64,000 nt of DNA from Branchiostoma belcheri (Eukaryota > Chordata > Leptocardii > Amphioxiformes > Branchiostomatidae). The stretch covers positions 2,750,601 to 2,814,600 of the forward strand of contig NW_017804242.1 of assembly GCF_001625305.1 (NCBI RefSeq), given 5' to 3'. Positions 50,101 through 61,188 of this stretch are shown here, in pieces (the stretch's first letter is position 1; the number at the start of each line of letters is the position of its first letter). The notes below the pieces were generated by a model. It was not told the origin of the DNA. It saw only the letters and a list, made by a program, of their open reading frames with translations, and did no database searches. The position numbers and the translations under genes were made by a program.

Positions 50101-51391
50101 CCCTCCCCTCCTGATGACGAACGGCCGCTTGCCCTTCTTCCTCTGAATCTGCTGCTGAGCTTCTGCTGCGTCTATATCTACAAGGGGAATGTCAGCTTCT
50201 GCGCACAGGATGGAGTAATACCACAAAATCAGACAAAGTCAGAAAATCGTCAACTAGAGAGTCTCACCAGCCAGACCGCACAGGGAAGACCAACCACAGA
50301 CTTTGAAATCTTGCTGTGGTTGTCGATACCTGAATGAGCATTTCATGGTTTTCATGAAAAGATTGTGATTGTATGAGCAGCTCAAGTTATAACAGCAATT
50401 AGCTAAACACAAAAGTGCCTATCAGTGGTGCTAGTATGAGATCAACGATGATGTAGGGTAGTACAGAGAACGTATACAGAACCTACAAGCAGTATCAAAG
50501 GTGTGGATGTTAAATTCCAGATATTCACTAAACCTCACCTATTTCTATCTGAGGCGAGAGATGATCATTCTTATTCTATTTCATATAGTTCTAAAGCGGT
50601 ACAAAATGGATATAACATAATAAAAGGGCAGGTACATGCGTGTCACCTAAATCAATAGCAGCAACGCCATGTTAGTGACATGGAGAACTGAGTGTACCTG
50701 CTTTGTCGGCGTCTTCGTCATCCTTCTTCTTCTTCGAGCTCTTCCGCAGGAAAGATTTCTTAAACGACTTTAACCTACTCTCTTTCTTCTCCTTCTTTGA
50801 TTCTTTCTTGCTCTCTTTCTTAGACTTTTTCTTGTCGGAAGATTTAGACTTGTCCTCCTGTGCTTCTTCCTGCTGTCCTTCCTCTTTGGGTTCTTCCTGT
50901 TTGTCCCCATCCTTGTTGTTTTCTGCCCCCTCAGTTCCGCCGTCCTGGTCCGTGTTACTCCCTGTTCCATTTTGCTCTGCTGTCTCTGACTCCTGAGTTG
51001 CCTCCTCAGCTGGAGGTGTTTCCGTTTCCGTCTCTACCTGATCTTCAGGCTGTTCTGTGGTCTCATCACTCTCGTCCAACGCCGGGTTTCTGATACCTTC
51101 AACCGGGCCTTCCGACAGGCTCTTGGGGTCCAGAATGGAGACTTTCCTCCCGGACCCGCGTTTGGACCCCGCGCCCGAGGCCTTCATGATGGAGACCTGT
51201 CTGGACAGCTTGTCCATGACTGGTCGGTGCTGTCTGTCGGCGAGTGGGGGAAGTCTCGCCGTGCCTTCAACAATCAGAGAACCGGTCTCCGATATGGTGG
51301 AGACGCTGGGTCGTCTCTTCTTCAACCTCTGTTGAGAGGGTCGCCTCGATAAAGAGGGCTTCCTACCTATTAGGACCTCTTTATCACCCAT
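47137..51391 (-). CDS. SPEC3/stum-family membrane protein, complete, 4 exons, 411 aa
   Basis: Complement exons in order: 50698-51391, 50010-50177, 48310-48513, 47137-47306 (1236 nt, phases consistent). Residues 1-231 are a hydrophilic, probably disordered N-terminus. They carry Arg/Ser motifs (KPSLSRRPSQQRLKKRRPS), a long acidic Glu/Gln/Thr stretch and a lysine-rich end (KKSKKESKKESKKEKKES). From about 265 the SPEC3/stum domain begins: LPLAIICCLLNIFLPGFGTL, then GFSLLCKW. A second membrane segment pair follows at about 319-349 (ALYLNVVVALSQMITITFML, YFWSVAWG). The tail is short and acidic/Pro-rich, ending GQHGCP. Drosophila stum acts in mechanosensory neurons and sea urchin SPEC3 is linked to cilia; the role here is unknown. 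Intron 3 carries a MITE seven bases from the exon 3 donor and a decayed copy of exon 4. A paralogous exon lies at 63067-63246. Confidence 0.87.
47378..47509. mobile_element. MITE copy, CTCCAAGCAGAT family
   Basis: The left end AATCTACAAGCAGATGT and the inverted right end ACATCTGCTTGGAGATT pair with one mismatch. The interior includes GCTAGAACGTTACG, shared with the copy at about 61086-61188. It lies in intron 3 of the stum-like gene, 72 bp from exon 4. Confidence 0.7.
47823..47845. mobile_element. Solo end of the CTCCAAGCAGAT MITE family
   Basis: The sequence CTCTCCAAGCAGATGTAAGA matches the family end. No partner end was found nearby. Confidence 0.4.
48123..48302. mobile_element. hAT-like MITE next to a splice donor
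   Basis: The direct repeat ACCCTTGGG flanks the element (48123-48131 and 48294-48302). The body (48132-48293) has long imperfect inverted ends of about 55 bp, sharing CAGGCTTCGGG and AGAAATTGGCCAAATAG. An 8-9 bp target duplication is typical of hAT elements. There is no transposase. It sits in intron 3 of the stum-like gene, seven bases from the exon 3 donor. Confidence 0.85.
48800..49045 (-). pseudogene. Degenerate copy of the last exon and 3' UTR of the stum-like gene
   Basis: On the minus strand, 48933-49034 reads SEDDEGVMKT..FSTKDR..LPFPYA. This mirrors exon 4 (PEDDEESAPKT..SSTKAR..PPFPDA), nucleotide blocks such as CCTTGGTGCTG included. The similarity continues into the sequence below the stop codon (CACACAAATCCAATTTTGGTCGCTC against AAATCCAATTCTGGTCGCTC). 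The matching frame lies behind an AG at 49031-49032, but the exon 3 phase would give an immediate stop. It therefore looks like a dead pseudo-exon rather than a used alternative end. Confidence 0.75.
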
Positions 51392-51614
51392 TGTTTACCT
51401 GTCTGCTTCTTTTCAGTAGAAAGGTTATGATGAGTTCACAACGCAGATATATCACGGTGTTGTTGTTCAGCTTGTCTTTAGAATCGCTGTCCTCCCTTAA
51501 ACTGCTGACTCCGAGCCGCGTCGTGATGTCGTGCGGAAAGAAACGGTGATAAATTCGTGACGCACCGCCGCTGAATTCCTTCGCAATCCTGAGTAGCTGG
51601 TGACACTTCACCAT
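51384..51614 (-). other. Upstream ORF overlapping the stum-like start codon
   Basis: An ATG at 51614 (complement) opens a 76-codon frame that ends at 51384, overlapping the main start (51391) in another frame. If the transcript begins far enough upstream, this ORF would reduce translation of the main protein. The 5' end of the transcript is unknown, so this is only a possibility. Confidence 0.35.
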
Positions 51615-51801
51615 TGGTCTGTTGTGACACACCTGCGGGCCCCGCGGGATGCCCTATTGTGTGTTGTTGTCCCTGCGGAAAGCCGTTTTGTCGAGAGAAG
51701 AATCGGCATCCTTTCCTCTTGTCCCATTGGAGATGTGTATAGAAAGTGGGTGTAAACAGTTCTTTCTATGATTACCACAGGTGAAGTCGGCCGGACGTAC
51801 G

Positions 51802-51820
51802 TTAATCTCCAAGCAGATAC
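51802..51820. mobile_element. Solo end of the CTCCAAGCAGAT MITE family
   Basis: TTAATCTCCAAGCAGATAC is a full match to the family end, about 410 bp upstream of the stum-like gene start. No opposite end is visible. Confidence 0.45.
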
Positions 51821-52567
51821 AGGGTCTGGCTCATTGTTCTATGCATGGTTTTCGAGTCCGCGTATTTCGCGTCACCTTCCAACTTAAAAACTTGGACCAC
51901 TAGAAAGGCGTATAAAAAAAATGAAAAACATGCGTCAAACACTGCGTCGGACCCTACATTAGCTTATCATATCCTTTTTTTTTGTCTGATGCATAACTTT
52001 TCTGACTGCTACTCGTACCTGGTTTCTGACAAGACCTAGGCGAAACCTGCCACCAACACGGACAAACGCGACAGTACGACGAAACGCAACGTTCAGACAT
52101 TACAAACACTTAATTTTATTTCATCTCGTTTTCATCTTACAAATATAGATAATGATAAGGAAATATTCATAAAAACCTCAGAAATGTTACAGAATTTTAC
52201 AAATTGTCAAAATACATCCACGGCCATCTTTCGCACCACCCTTATACGTATTTCACAGTTGTCCATAATGTCATTTTATCTGTCTACGCCAGCACCATTC
52301 AAGAACTACGAGTTCCAATTCCGATTAATGAAAAATTGGCACAGAAATTAAACTATACTCATTTTTCTGAGACTTGGACAGCTGCCACGACAAGAGAAGT
52401 TTTACATGGTCTATGAACCGTGCGGGAGTAGACTTGTTTGTTGTCATACTATCAACTTTTTTCCGAACAAATATCGTGTGTTCCACCGGTCTGGGATGCG
52501 TCGTTCATCATTAGATATATCTCAACATACACTTTACGTACTGAGTTAGATCAATTTACCTTATACA

Positions 52568-52584
52568 TATATATATATATATAT
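52568..52584. repeat. (TA)n microsatellite
   Basis: A short run of alternating TA within AT-rich DNA. Confidence 0.8.
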
Positions 52585-52739
52585 CAAAGCAAAGCTGCAT
52601 AACCACATGAAAAAGCTATATCGGTACGTGGCTTAAACAGGAAATACTTTTATTCGGTGTTACAAATTCCAGCTTTGGCTTGCGATCTTTCCAGAATAGC
52701 ATCTTATAAAACGTCATATTGTTAGATACACCCAACCTC

Positions 52740-52965
52740 CTATCCACTAGAGGCTGCTACCGCTGAGCGACCAAAACGTTGACATATTGCTCAACGAATT
52801 TCATAGATAAATACAATATTTTACGTCTTGTGTTTTGTTATCTCTCCTTGAACATACTTTTTCCCGTTGCGTCATGTTCATGGGTCACACAAATACAATT
52901 TTGATTGCCGTATGATCGATCAGCGATCTCCGTCCAGTGGAAAGGAGGTTTTGCAGCATTAGTTA
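52740..52965 (-). repeat. Third copy of the stum-like 3'-end sequence
   Basis: The plus strand shares ordered blocks with 46956-47135, which lies below the stum-like stop codon: GCTGAG-GACCAAA, TTGACA, CAACG-ATTTCATAGATAA. It shares GGGTCACACAAAT-CAATTTTG and GTGGAAAGGAGG with the copy at 48.8 kb. Coding sequence of exon 4 is not recognisable here. It may be the decayed end of a neighbouring gene copy, or an interspersed repeat that all three loci carry. Confidence 0.5.
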
Positions 52966-54274
52966 TTCTGGCACAGACGTATTTTCCACAGTAGCTTTAC
53001 ATCCATAACACTCACGACATGCCTCGTCGGTTGATTTCTAAGAAATTCTATCTCTTATCTGAACGGCTTCCGTTGTTACTCCAATTAATGTCAGTTATAC
53101 ATCGCCATGAAAGCGCGGGAATTGTGGCTGTTGTCGTGCCAAAGGCTGGTGGTCGTCCCCTGAAACTTCCGTAGGGTTACATTCAGGGACCGTTCATTTT
53201 TCACTACGCCATGTCCGTGTGACTCCAACCAACCCTATCAACGTACGGTCCCTGCAGCTGAGCCCTGTTAGTAATTGATGATTTACTACATTCTAGGAAC
53301 CTGCTGTATCTTCGCCTACAAATTTCGTCTACCTGTGCGTCAACTCTTTGCTGAAGCCCCAGAACTACGTCATTCTTCTACCCTGATTCTACTTGTGAGG
53401 AAGAAAAGGTTTTAAAATGTTAAGATGGCTACTATAACAGCTATATAATATCTATTTGTGTAATAATTGATCGGTCTGTTCCTGTTAAGAGGAGGACACA
53501 TTATTTGAACACTTTCAAATTAACAGCTTTTCTATAGCGTGGATCGTCCGTTTTCATGATAATCTCTTCATTTCCTGAAAAAGATGACACACACACACAT
53601 TTCGTACAGAACATTAGTGCAGGAGTGGGGGGATCCATCCTGGTGTGAGTGGATCAAACCTTTCAGTCAGGCCTTATGTAGCTGGTAACCAGTTATGAGA
53701 AGCAAACAAGCCAACCAACGAGCAGTGCACAAATTTGAAAGCGATCAGGACTAAGACTGACATTATAAGATCGATCATTGCTCAAACACACACCACCATA
53801 CCTTTGACGGGTTCTTACAGGCACAGTGTTGTAGACCTGGCAGGAATGCAACAAAGCATGGGAATGCATGCCTCCCAACGTGCGAAATATGGTCTAGCCT
53901 GGGTGCCATCCTCCGTAGTTACAACCGGCTCTCCCGTCGGCGTTAACTACGAAGGATGTTCAGACAATAATGTCTGGCAAAAAGCCACCAAGGACAGGCA
54001 ATGGATAACCTACTCGAGTGCGTACTCTGAAGGCATCGTGCATTGTGTGCAACCGACAAGTGCGAATGGATTATATTCATGAAACAAGCTTTTTTCAGCA
54101 TCATCCTTTGGCCCTGGAGGCGCAAACATCCGTGTTAGCCGGGTCTGAGCGGACAGCAGACGACTCACTCGTATCGCTCGATGACTGCCACTGGCTCCTC
54201 ACCCTTCCGCCCTGGAGAAACACAAACACAAGGGAACTCTGAGATCCGAACTTGAAAGTTCATCTGTGTTGTTA

Positions 54275-54705
54275 GGCCACACCAAGTAAATTTTATGGAT
54301 GACGTCCGCGCGCGCATTGATTTTGGCCTGTTCCTAGAAAAAAAACAAGAAATTTCGCTTCCTGTAACTATGACCAAAGAGTCACGACAGTGCTGCAAAT
54401 CGTGAGATTGACGTGAAACCCGTAACGCGAAATGGGTAAAGAGCAAAAATGTGATGAAAGAAACAGGACAGGACGACAACTGCTGTTCCACCTGATTTAT
54501 TGCTATTTTGATGATGAATGAAAGACTTCTTGCTTGTTACACTGTGTCACCTCATTCAATTTGTGTCCTAACATTTGTCATCTCTTAGTATATTTCTAAT
54601 CCAGGCATCTTGTTTTTTAGGGCCCATCTTGTTTTTTTTTCGCCCTCTCGCATTAGATTTAGGGTCTCTAAAGGACGTCATCCATAAAATTTACTTGGTG
54701 TGGCC
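54275..54705. mobile_element. 431-bp PIF/Harbinger-like MITE
   Basis: Perfect 33-bp inverted ends begin GGCCACACCAAGTAAATTTT. The element is flanked on both sides by TTA (54272-54274 and 54706-54708), the three-base target preferred by PIF/Harbinger transposons, whose ends also often start GG. It has no transposase frame, so it is a non-autonomous element. Identical ends suggest recent activity. Confidence 0.88.
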
Positions 54706-55936
54706 TTATAACTCATTCTAAAGTAGGATTTAAGATTTAACGTGATGTACAGTAAGTCCAACCAGTCAGTCACAGGCTGAAAAACTCCTCAGTACCCCAC
54801 CCCATCAACCCACCACAGTGTTCTTGTCAGACACCCATCAGTTCTGGTCAGATCTGATGCTCCCATCACTGTAACTTATTGCCTCCTAAAGTTATTGCTA
54901 TTTCTAGAACACCTCCACGCCAATACATAAGGTTATGCAACTATTCGCATTACCTCGTGGGAACAAAGCGCGGGTTTCTCCCGTTCACGGGTACTTCTTC
55001 ATTCTAAAGAAACTTGCTTTCGTAATCTGTTACACGGGATCTCGGGATCGCTGCAAATCCACTTCTGTTCCCTAGATAGGTGTTATTTATAGGCTGCCAT
55101 TTCATAGCACTGGCTTGACGTGCAACAGCGAGTGATACATACAGGTATTCTTCTAGCTTATTGTGAGTGGTGATACATTTTTATGGTACACGGTACATCA
55201 GAGTAGTGTCCTGTGTATCGTGGATAGCCGCTAAGCAGTGAAAATATGGTTCTTTTGAACGTTGCAACACAAGCCTCAAAGCAATCTTCCTGGCCGACGT
55301 TTCGAGTTTCGACGTCTTTGAAGTTATGATGAAAAGAAACATATTTTCCCTGCTCAGAAGCTATTCAATACACGGGACACTTCTCTCTGATCACCCGCTG
55401 ATGACGCTATTCACGCCTCGAGCTCCAGGCAGCGTTCGCAAAAAGTGATTGGCATACGCTAGCGAACCAAAACGACTTGTAAGAGCACTTTATGAGGATT
55501 TGTGTATAACTGAATACCGTGAAGTAATAGGTGTGACAGACAGGTGGACGTTAAAGATGCGCCCTGTGGGGTAGTTTACAAGGGGGTGTTTCAAGTTCGG
55601 GAAAGGGAGGAAATAGAGCCTGGCAGAGAAAGAAATGAGCCTGTAACACCAATTTTGGCTATTCAAGGAGGGATTGTTTATCAAAATGGAAGTGGTTGGT
55701 AACCCTAGTCAAGGAACTGATGGTGGTAGCTGCGATTTGGGAAAGGAAGTGGTTGATAAGATTAAAGACACTGATGATGTGCTAACACGATAACTCATGG
55801 TGTGCAGTTGGGAAATTATCCTTAATGTGACCATAATGATCAAATATCAGATTCAGCGTGGCTAGAACATTTTAAAGGTCTTAACAAACACGCTGATGCT
55901 ATCAGTGATAGTAACATACGCGCTTCCACAGACAAC

Positions 55937-56743
55937 GTGGACTTCTCCCCCCTCCCTCCCTCGCCGGAGAATTGTACTTTAGACAGTCTTATAACAGGGG
56001 AAGAACTAGACATAGCAATCTCCAATCTAAAAAACAAGAAATCTAGCGGGGGCGATATGGTTCTAAATGAAATGTTGAAATGCGGGAAGACCATACTAAA
56101 GAAACCCCTTCTACATATTTTAAACTCATGTCTACAAAACGGTTACTATCCCAAAGAATGGTCTCTAAGTCATATTGTACCTATACATAAATCCGGGGAC
56201 ACTTCACTTCCAGACAATTACCGAGGAATCTCCATAATTAGTTGTCTTGGTAAACTATTCTGCTCCATTTTAAATACCCGACTAGTTAACTATGCTGAAC
56301 ATTACAGCCTTCTCAAACCCCAACAGGCCGGTTTTAGGAAAAACTTTAGAACAACCGATAATCTTTTTGTACTGTCTACTTTAGTTAGCAAATATCTAAG
56401 TAAAAATGCACGACTATATGCCTGTTTTGTAGATTTTAGTAAAGCATTTGATTCTGTTTGGAGAGATGGACTTCTACGAAAATTGACTGAACTTGGAATA
56501 GGAGGCAAATTTTTAATGACTATCAAAGACATGTATTCCAAAACAATAAATTGTATCAAAACTAACCGCGGTCTTACCGAAACTTTCGTAACTAACTGTG
56601 GGGTTCGACAAGGCTGTAACCTGAGTCCAACACTATTTAATTTATACATTAGTGATTTAGCAAATGAGTTTAATGATCATTCTTGTAACCCCCCATATTA
56701 CATAATAAGAAAGTATCTTGCCTGTTATACGCAGATGACTTAG
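55937..56743 (+). pseudogene. LINE reverse transcriptase, first frame (fingers and palm)
   Basis: An open stretch of 268 codons carries most of the reverse transcriptase up to just before the YADD motif. It then reads out of frame into a stop, ending LACYTQMT instead of the expected LLYADDLVIFS. Coding similarity extends upstream to about 55850 in the same frame. The catalytic first aspartate (FVDFSKAFD) is intact. Confidence 0.88.
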
Positions 56744-57110
56744 TTATATTTTCTGAATCTAAACGGGGTCTACAAACATCTTTAGATAGATTAGAAACTT
56801 ATTGTAAAACATGGAAATTGAATGTTAACTTAAAGAAGACCAAAGTAGTGGTCTTTACAAAGGGAGGCCGTCTGCCAAAAGACTGTAAGTTTTTGTACAA
56901 CAGCAATGTAGTAGAGATAGTTACAAACTATTGTTACCTTGGTATTGTTGTTAATGCAGCCGGTACGTTCAAGGCAAACAACAAACACTTATACAACAAA
57001 GGTCTGAAAGCACTGTTTGGAGTCAATCAATCTCTAAACAAAGCCAACGCGACAATATCTGTAAGAAACAAACTTTTTGACACATGTGTAAAGCCAATAT
57101 TGTTTATGGC
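56716..57110 (+). pseudogene. LINE reverse transcriptase, second frame (YADD and thumb)
   Basis: This frame reads LLYADDLVIFS, then LKKTKVVVFTKGG and NYCYLGIVVNAAG, and reaches SVRNKLFDTCVKP. It is then lost by a second shift: LFMAPKFG appears where NIVYGSEIWG is expected from the next frame. Confidence 0.85.
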
Positions 57111-57968
57111 TCCGAAATTTGGGGATCATTCAAAAGTCCAAAATCATCACCTATCGAAGCAGCTCATTTAAAATTCTGTAAACAATCTTTATACGTTCCC
57201 AGATCCGCCTGCAATCTTGCCGTAATGGCGGAATTGGGGCGTTATCCCCTCAAACTAGAAGCATCTCTGAACGCCATTAAACACTATATCAGAATACGCC
57301 AGAACGTGCCGGTTGATAGTCTCTCAGCAGACGCTCTATTATGTCAACTTGAACTGGATGCATCCGGCGCTAAATGCTGGGCTTCGGGAGTCCGCAAGAC
57401 GCTAGAGGAGTGTGGTTTTGCCTACGTATGGAATTCGCCGATGTCGTGTGTCTTAAATTCTTCACAAATTATTCCATCCCTTGATCAACGTTTAAAAGAC
57501 ATGTATTTCCAAACTTTTACAGCAGAAATTCGTAACAACAACAAATTACGAACATATAGATTACTAAAAAATACTTACCACGAGGAAAAATATCTGAGAA
57601 TTACAAACATTCGACACAGAACAGCCATCACAAAACTCCGGATAAGTTCACACAAACTCCACATAGAAAAGGGAAGACACAACCACATTCCTCTACAGCA
57701 AAGGATCTGCCAATTTTGTAATCTAGATTATATTGAAGATGAATGCCATTTTGTAGTTGACTGCACATTATATAGAAATGAGAGGGATTCCCTCTATACT
57801 TATGTAATAGATAAGTTCCCAAGCTTTAGACATTTAGATAGAATAGAAAAATTCGAATTCCTCATGAATCTTGACAAACCATGTATAATTAGCTCAATAT
57901 GTTCGTACATCTTTAACTGCGTAAAGAAGCGAGAAGAAGCTGAACCTGTAAATAGTAGATCGCATTAG
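57084..57968 (+). pseudogene. LINE C-terminal domain, third frame
   Basis: An open stretch of 294 codons starts with NIVYGSEIWGSFKSP and ends at TAG (57966-57968). It covers the region after the reverse transcriptase thumb and the Cys/His cluster at about residue 210, a common C-terminal feature of these elements. The long intact frame shows the insertion is not very old. Confidence 0.85.
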
Positions 57969-58952
57969 GTTATATAGTATGTAAGTGTCATTACTGTTTT
58001 CTTTTCCCTGTCTACCCATGACCTGTACTTAGCTCGTTAGAGCACAAGCGTACAATAAAGGTCTTTCATTCATTCATTCATAATAATGCCGTTTCGTGCT
58101 ATTCTGACTACATAGGCTCAGCTGTGAATGACAACCAACTGACAGCGTTATTTTCTCGTATTAGTCCTGCTATTGACGGATATTAAGAGAAACGTGATTC
58201 GTTTTCCAACATAGCCACCGACCGGGGCCGTTCGTAGGCTTAAAATAAAGTGCTCCTGGTAATCAGCACGTGGACGCAGCAGAACAGAACGTGAATGTCA
58301 TTAGTCTCGTGTCGGGCCGGGTGGATTAGACAACTAGCTGAAGGACACTGTGCGCCCACACGTGAAAGCACGAATCGGCTTTTTCATGTAGCACAAATGC
58401 AATTACTGCCCAGGAGATGGGATGTGCTCGGGTGTTCAAAATCCTTCCATCCTCTTCATCTGCCGTTCCTGCGCACAATCACGTCATCACAGTCCATTAT
58501 AGAAATTGGTCTGTTTTGAAGACATTTCTTGCTTCCTACCGATTGTATTCCCGTCGTATTCTAACTCCAGCTCACTCCACTTATCACTTCTCTTCCAACC
58601 ATTCAGTAGGGAAGCGACCAGAGGAGCGGACTGCAGCTAGAATAGGGTGGCTACTCGGCTAGACTTTCCCTGGAGTGAGTTGCACCGTGAGGCCTTTTCT
58701 CTCACTATCACTGAGCCCCGTGGCTGCAGGCGCCAGACGTGCCGGCGGGACACGACACTCAATTTGAATTCATCGCGCATTGCCAGCCGGAAAGGACATC
58801 CCATTAACACTGCATTTCTGTCTCATTTTGGAATCATTATAACGGCATTCCGCGCAGCTCTGGTTTGTTTGCCTCTAGATCGCTTCTCACCCGCCGTCAT
58901 TTCCTAACTGTGAGTTGGCGATGTTTTACTCCAGCGATGCGATGGAAAGTCC

Positions 58953-59054
58953 ATTGTAACGATTTTTTTTCAAAACTTTATTGATCAAGAGACAAAATAT
59001 ATACAAAATATACAAAATATACACACATACACAACATATATTGTAACGATTTTT
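58953..59054 (-). mobile_element. Tiny retroposed 3' end with 15-bp target duplication
   Basis: ATTGTAACGATTTTT is repeated exactly at 58953-58967 and 59040-59054. On the minus strand the insert reads through GATCAATAAAGTTTTG into a run of A, that is a polyadenylation signal plus poly(A) tail. The remainder is simple ATAC-rich sequence. It looks like a severely 5'-truncated retroposon about 70 bp long. The source family was not identified. Confidence 0.8.
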
Positions 59055-60776
59055 ACATTCTTTTTACAAACCAAAGACACAGAAGACAATTACAGACATA
59101 GTGACGGTTCCTTAAAATTGACTAGACTCCACCACAAATCCTTACACTTGGAGTATACGTGTAAGGCAACGTAAAGCCATTTAAATGATCATATTATCTC
59201 CCAGGGTCGGGCCAAAAGAGACGATATTGTTACAGGTGCAAGTGGGATCACAGACGGATGCCATCTAGATTAAAGTCCAGCCCCTTGGGCTTGAGGGATC
59301 AAACATGGGATGATCCCTAATCCTACTTTCCAGACAAATATCTCATTCCAACTGTGCCACGTATCGACATGGCGGAGAGAGGGATACGTTATCTAGGTCC
59401 ATCATGAGCCTGTGCGATCCTGCAGATGACTGGACTGCCAGTCATCCTTATATGATCTTATATGAAGCTCACTTGACATAGCAAACATGAGAATAATCAG
59501 AACAAAATGCTGTTGTGTTTTGTCTTTGTTTACATGTTTAGCATAGCCCGAGTGCTATCCTACTTATATATATGCCAAATGTAGGTGCATAAAGACTATA
59601 GATATAGATAAGAGGTATGAATAAACTGACTGAGGATGAAACTCTATAGAGCAGCCGTTTTAGAAGTTATCCTTCGGTAGAGTTCGCTGTTTGGGGGCAA
59701 GAAAACCCTAATTTTCTGTATACACATACTTTGTCCAGTTATCTGTTATGTAGTCTGTCAACGTAAACTACCACTGTCCGAGTATTGGGCCCCTTCCCGC
59801 CCCGCCGATGTTGGCCGGACCGCTACAAGCGGGATTTAATCAAGCTACTGTAATTGCTGTTACTGCTGGCCAAATTAAACAGAGTTTGTGGCATAGTGCA
59901 ACTGTTGGCTCTCCACAGGGAAATTATCAGCCCGCCTCACTCATCCTTCTACAGGTTTGACCATTACCGGCTGACCTTGCCTCAGACCGTGTACTTGCTG
60001 AAGGCCGTCCTGGTACAAATGTGTGTGCCGATCAATTCTGCCATGCGTCTATATTGCTTTTTGTCGTCAGAAATACACGTAAAGGCTAGTTTAGTTACCG
60101 CGTACTCATCAAGCAGAGGCTGATGAGTAGACCGTTGCCTTCTCCTGATTGGTACTCCTTGAAGGAGTCGGCTGTCAGAATTCTAGAAAACGGGGAACCA
60201 ATCAGAATGTAACAATCTCCTAGCCCAGACTAAACAGTGTGGACTGATAGTAAACTTTAGCCAAATAGGGAGAAGAATTTGCCAGGGGAGTTTGGCCATC
60301 CTGGAGCTCATTTGCCTGTGCAGTTTCCAGGGGGAAATGTTGCCCTTACCGCGGCTCTCTCCCCTGGGCCAATCATTGGTCCTTTTTTTTTTGCTAAATT
60401 CTATACTACCCATAACCCCTTAAGAAAGCTTGATGGAGCCTAACGATATCCTCCCTCTTCAACCTTTGCTTGGTGAGCAGTCATCGTATCTCTCTTAACT
60501 TAATTCATTTACCTCCAATCAACCCACATGAATATTGCTTTGTCATTTATTTTGTTTGATGGCAGCCGGCGTCTTCAACTATAGGAAACTTCACGTTAGT
60601 AGTGACAGATCACAGGGACGTTCATGTGTGTTTCTCACAGTTTTTCTCATTACATGATGTTGGTCTTCACTTATTCACAAGACAGCTTCGTGGAAACGCA
60701 GTTCAAACCATGGCATACGGCAGGCTGTGATGGAGGGGATTGGCATGCTCAGACACTGGTGCTCATCCCCGGCAGG

Positions 60777-60818
60777 TGATGATGATGATTATGATGGTGA
60801 TGATGATGATGATGAGTC
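60777..60818. repeat. (GAT)n microsatellite
   Basis: An imperfect run of GAT/TGA trinucleotides, about fourteen copies with two interruptions. Confidence 0.9.
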
Positions 60819-61085
60819 CTAGCTTGGATGTTCGGTCTCTCCATCAAACACACCGTGATGGTTTCTAGTCGTCCCTTTGCGTGGAGATAAGGAGCACTGG
60901 CTCAGGAAACTGTCCACTTAGGCAAGCTCTCAGCGGGCTGATGTCTTCTTATCTACTCTACTAACGTGGTATGTCCCACCAACACACATCTTCAACGACC
61001 TTCTATAAATAATGCCTCACAACATCGGACCATTTCAGTATCCCAGGCACCATCCATCTGTCATCCAACTAGATTGTGGAGGCAG

Positions 61086-61188
61086 AATCGTAACGTTTTC
61101 TGTCTAGTCTTCCAAATCGTTTGTAACAAAAGCGGCGAGCTAGAAAACGTTACGACGTTGCCTCCCAACATCTGCTTGGAGATTATCA
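61086..61188. mobile_element. MITE copy, CTCCAAGCAGAT family (partial)
   Basis: The right end ACATCTGCTTGGAGATTA is intact. The interior carries CTAGAAAACGTTACG and, inverted, CGTAACGTTTTCTGTCTAG, matching the interior of the 47.4-kb copy. The left terminal repeat is not recognisable. Confidence 0.6.

Larger units (their letters stand above)
51640..55840. other. Gene-free accessory stretch
   Basis: No supported gene on either strand. The open frames of 60-115 codons here have no recognisable domain, no splice context and biased composition. Supported contents: a MITE end, a TA microsatellite, the third stum-like 3'-end copy, a solo TAGCCTGG end (53895-53908) next to a small hairpin (53907-53958), and the Harbinger-like MITE. 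Confidence 0.5.
55840..58082 (+). mobile_element. 5'-truncated non-LTR retrotransposon (CR1/Jockey-like LINE)
   Basis: Reverse transcriptase blocks in order: WLEHFKGLN, DNYRGISIISCLGKLF, QAGFRKNFRTTDNLF, then the catalytic block FVDFSKAFDSVWRDGLLRK (about 56427-56480). After this come GVRQGCNLSPTLFNLYISDL, YADD (56728-56739), YLGIVV and a Cys/His cluster CQFCNLDYIEDECHFVVDC. There is no apurinic-type endonuclease upstream, so the copy is 5'-truncated. The 3' end has AATAAAGGTCTTT followed by (CATT)n repeats, the usual tail for this group. Two frameshifts, near 56700 (just before YADD) and near 57100, split the frame into three, so it cannot make an intact enzyme. Confidence 0.9.

Noticed and set aside
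50703..51335. Several plus-strand frames opposite exon 1 of the stum-like gene
   Set aside because: They are antisense shadows of a lysine/glutamate-rich coding exon; Ser/Phe/Leu-rich translations are expected from that.
53520..53578. Candidate terminal exon of the second stum-like gene (minus strand, after TTTTTCAG)
   Set aside because: The join in the required phase yields an immediate TGA and no family similarity, so it was not annotated.
53735..54082. 115-codon open frame on the plus strand
   Set aside because: No family resemblance, no splice or start context, and it overlaps a small hairpin and a MITE end.
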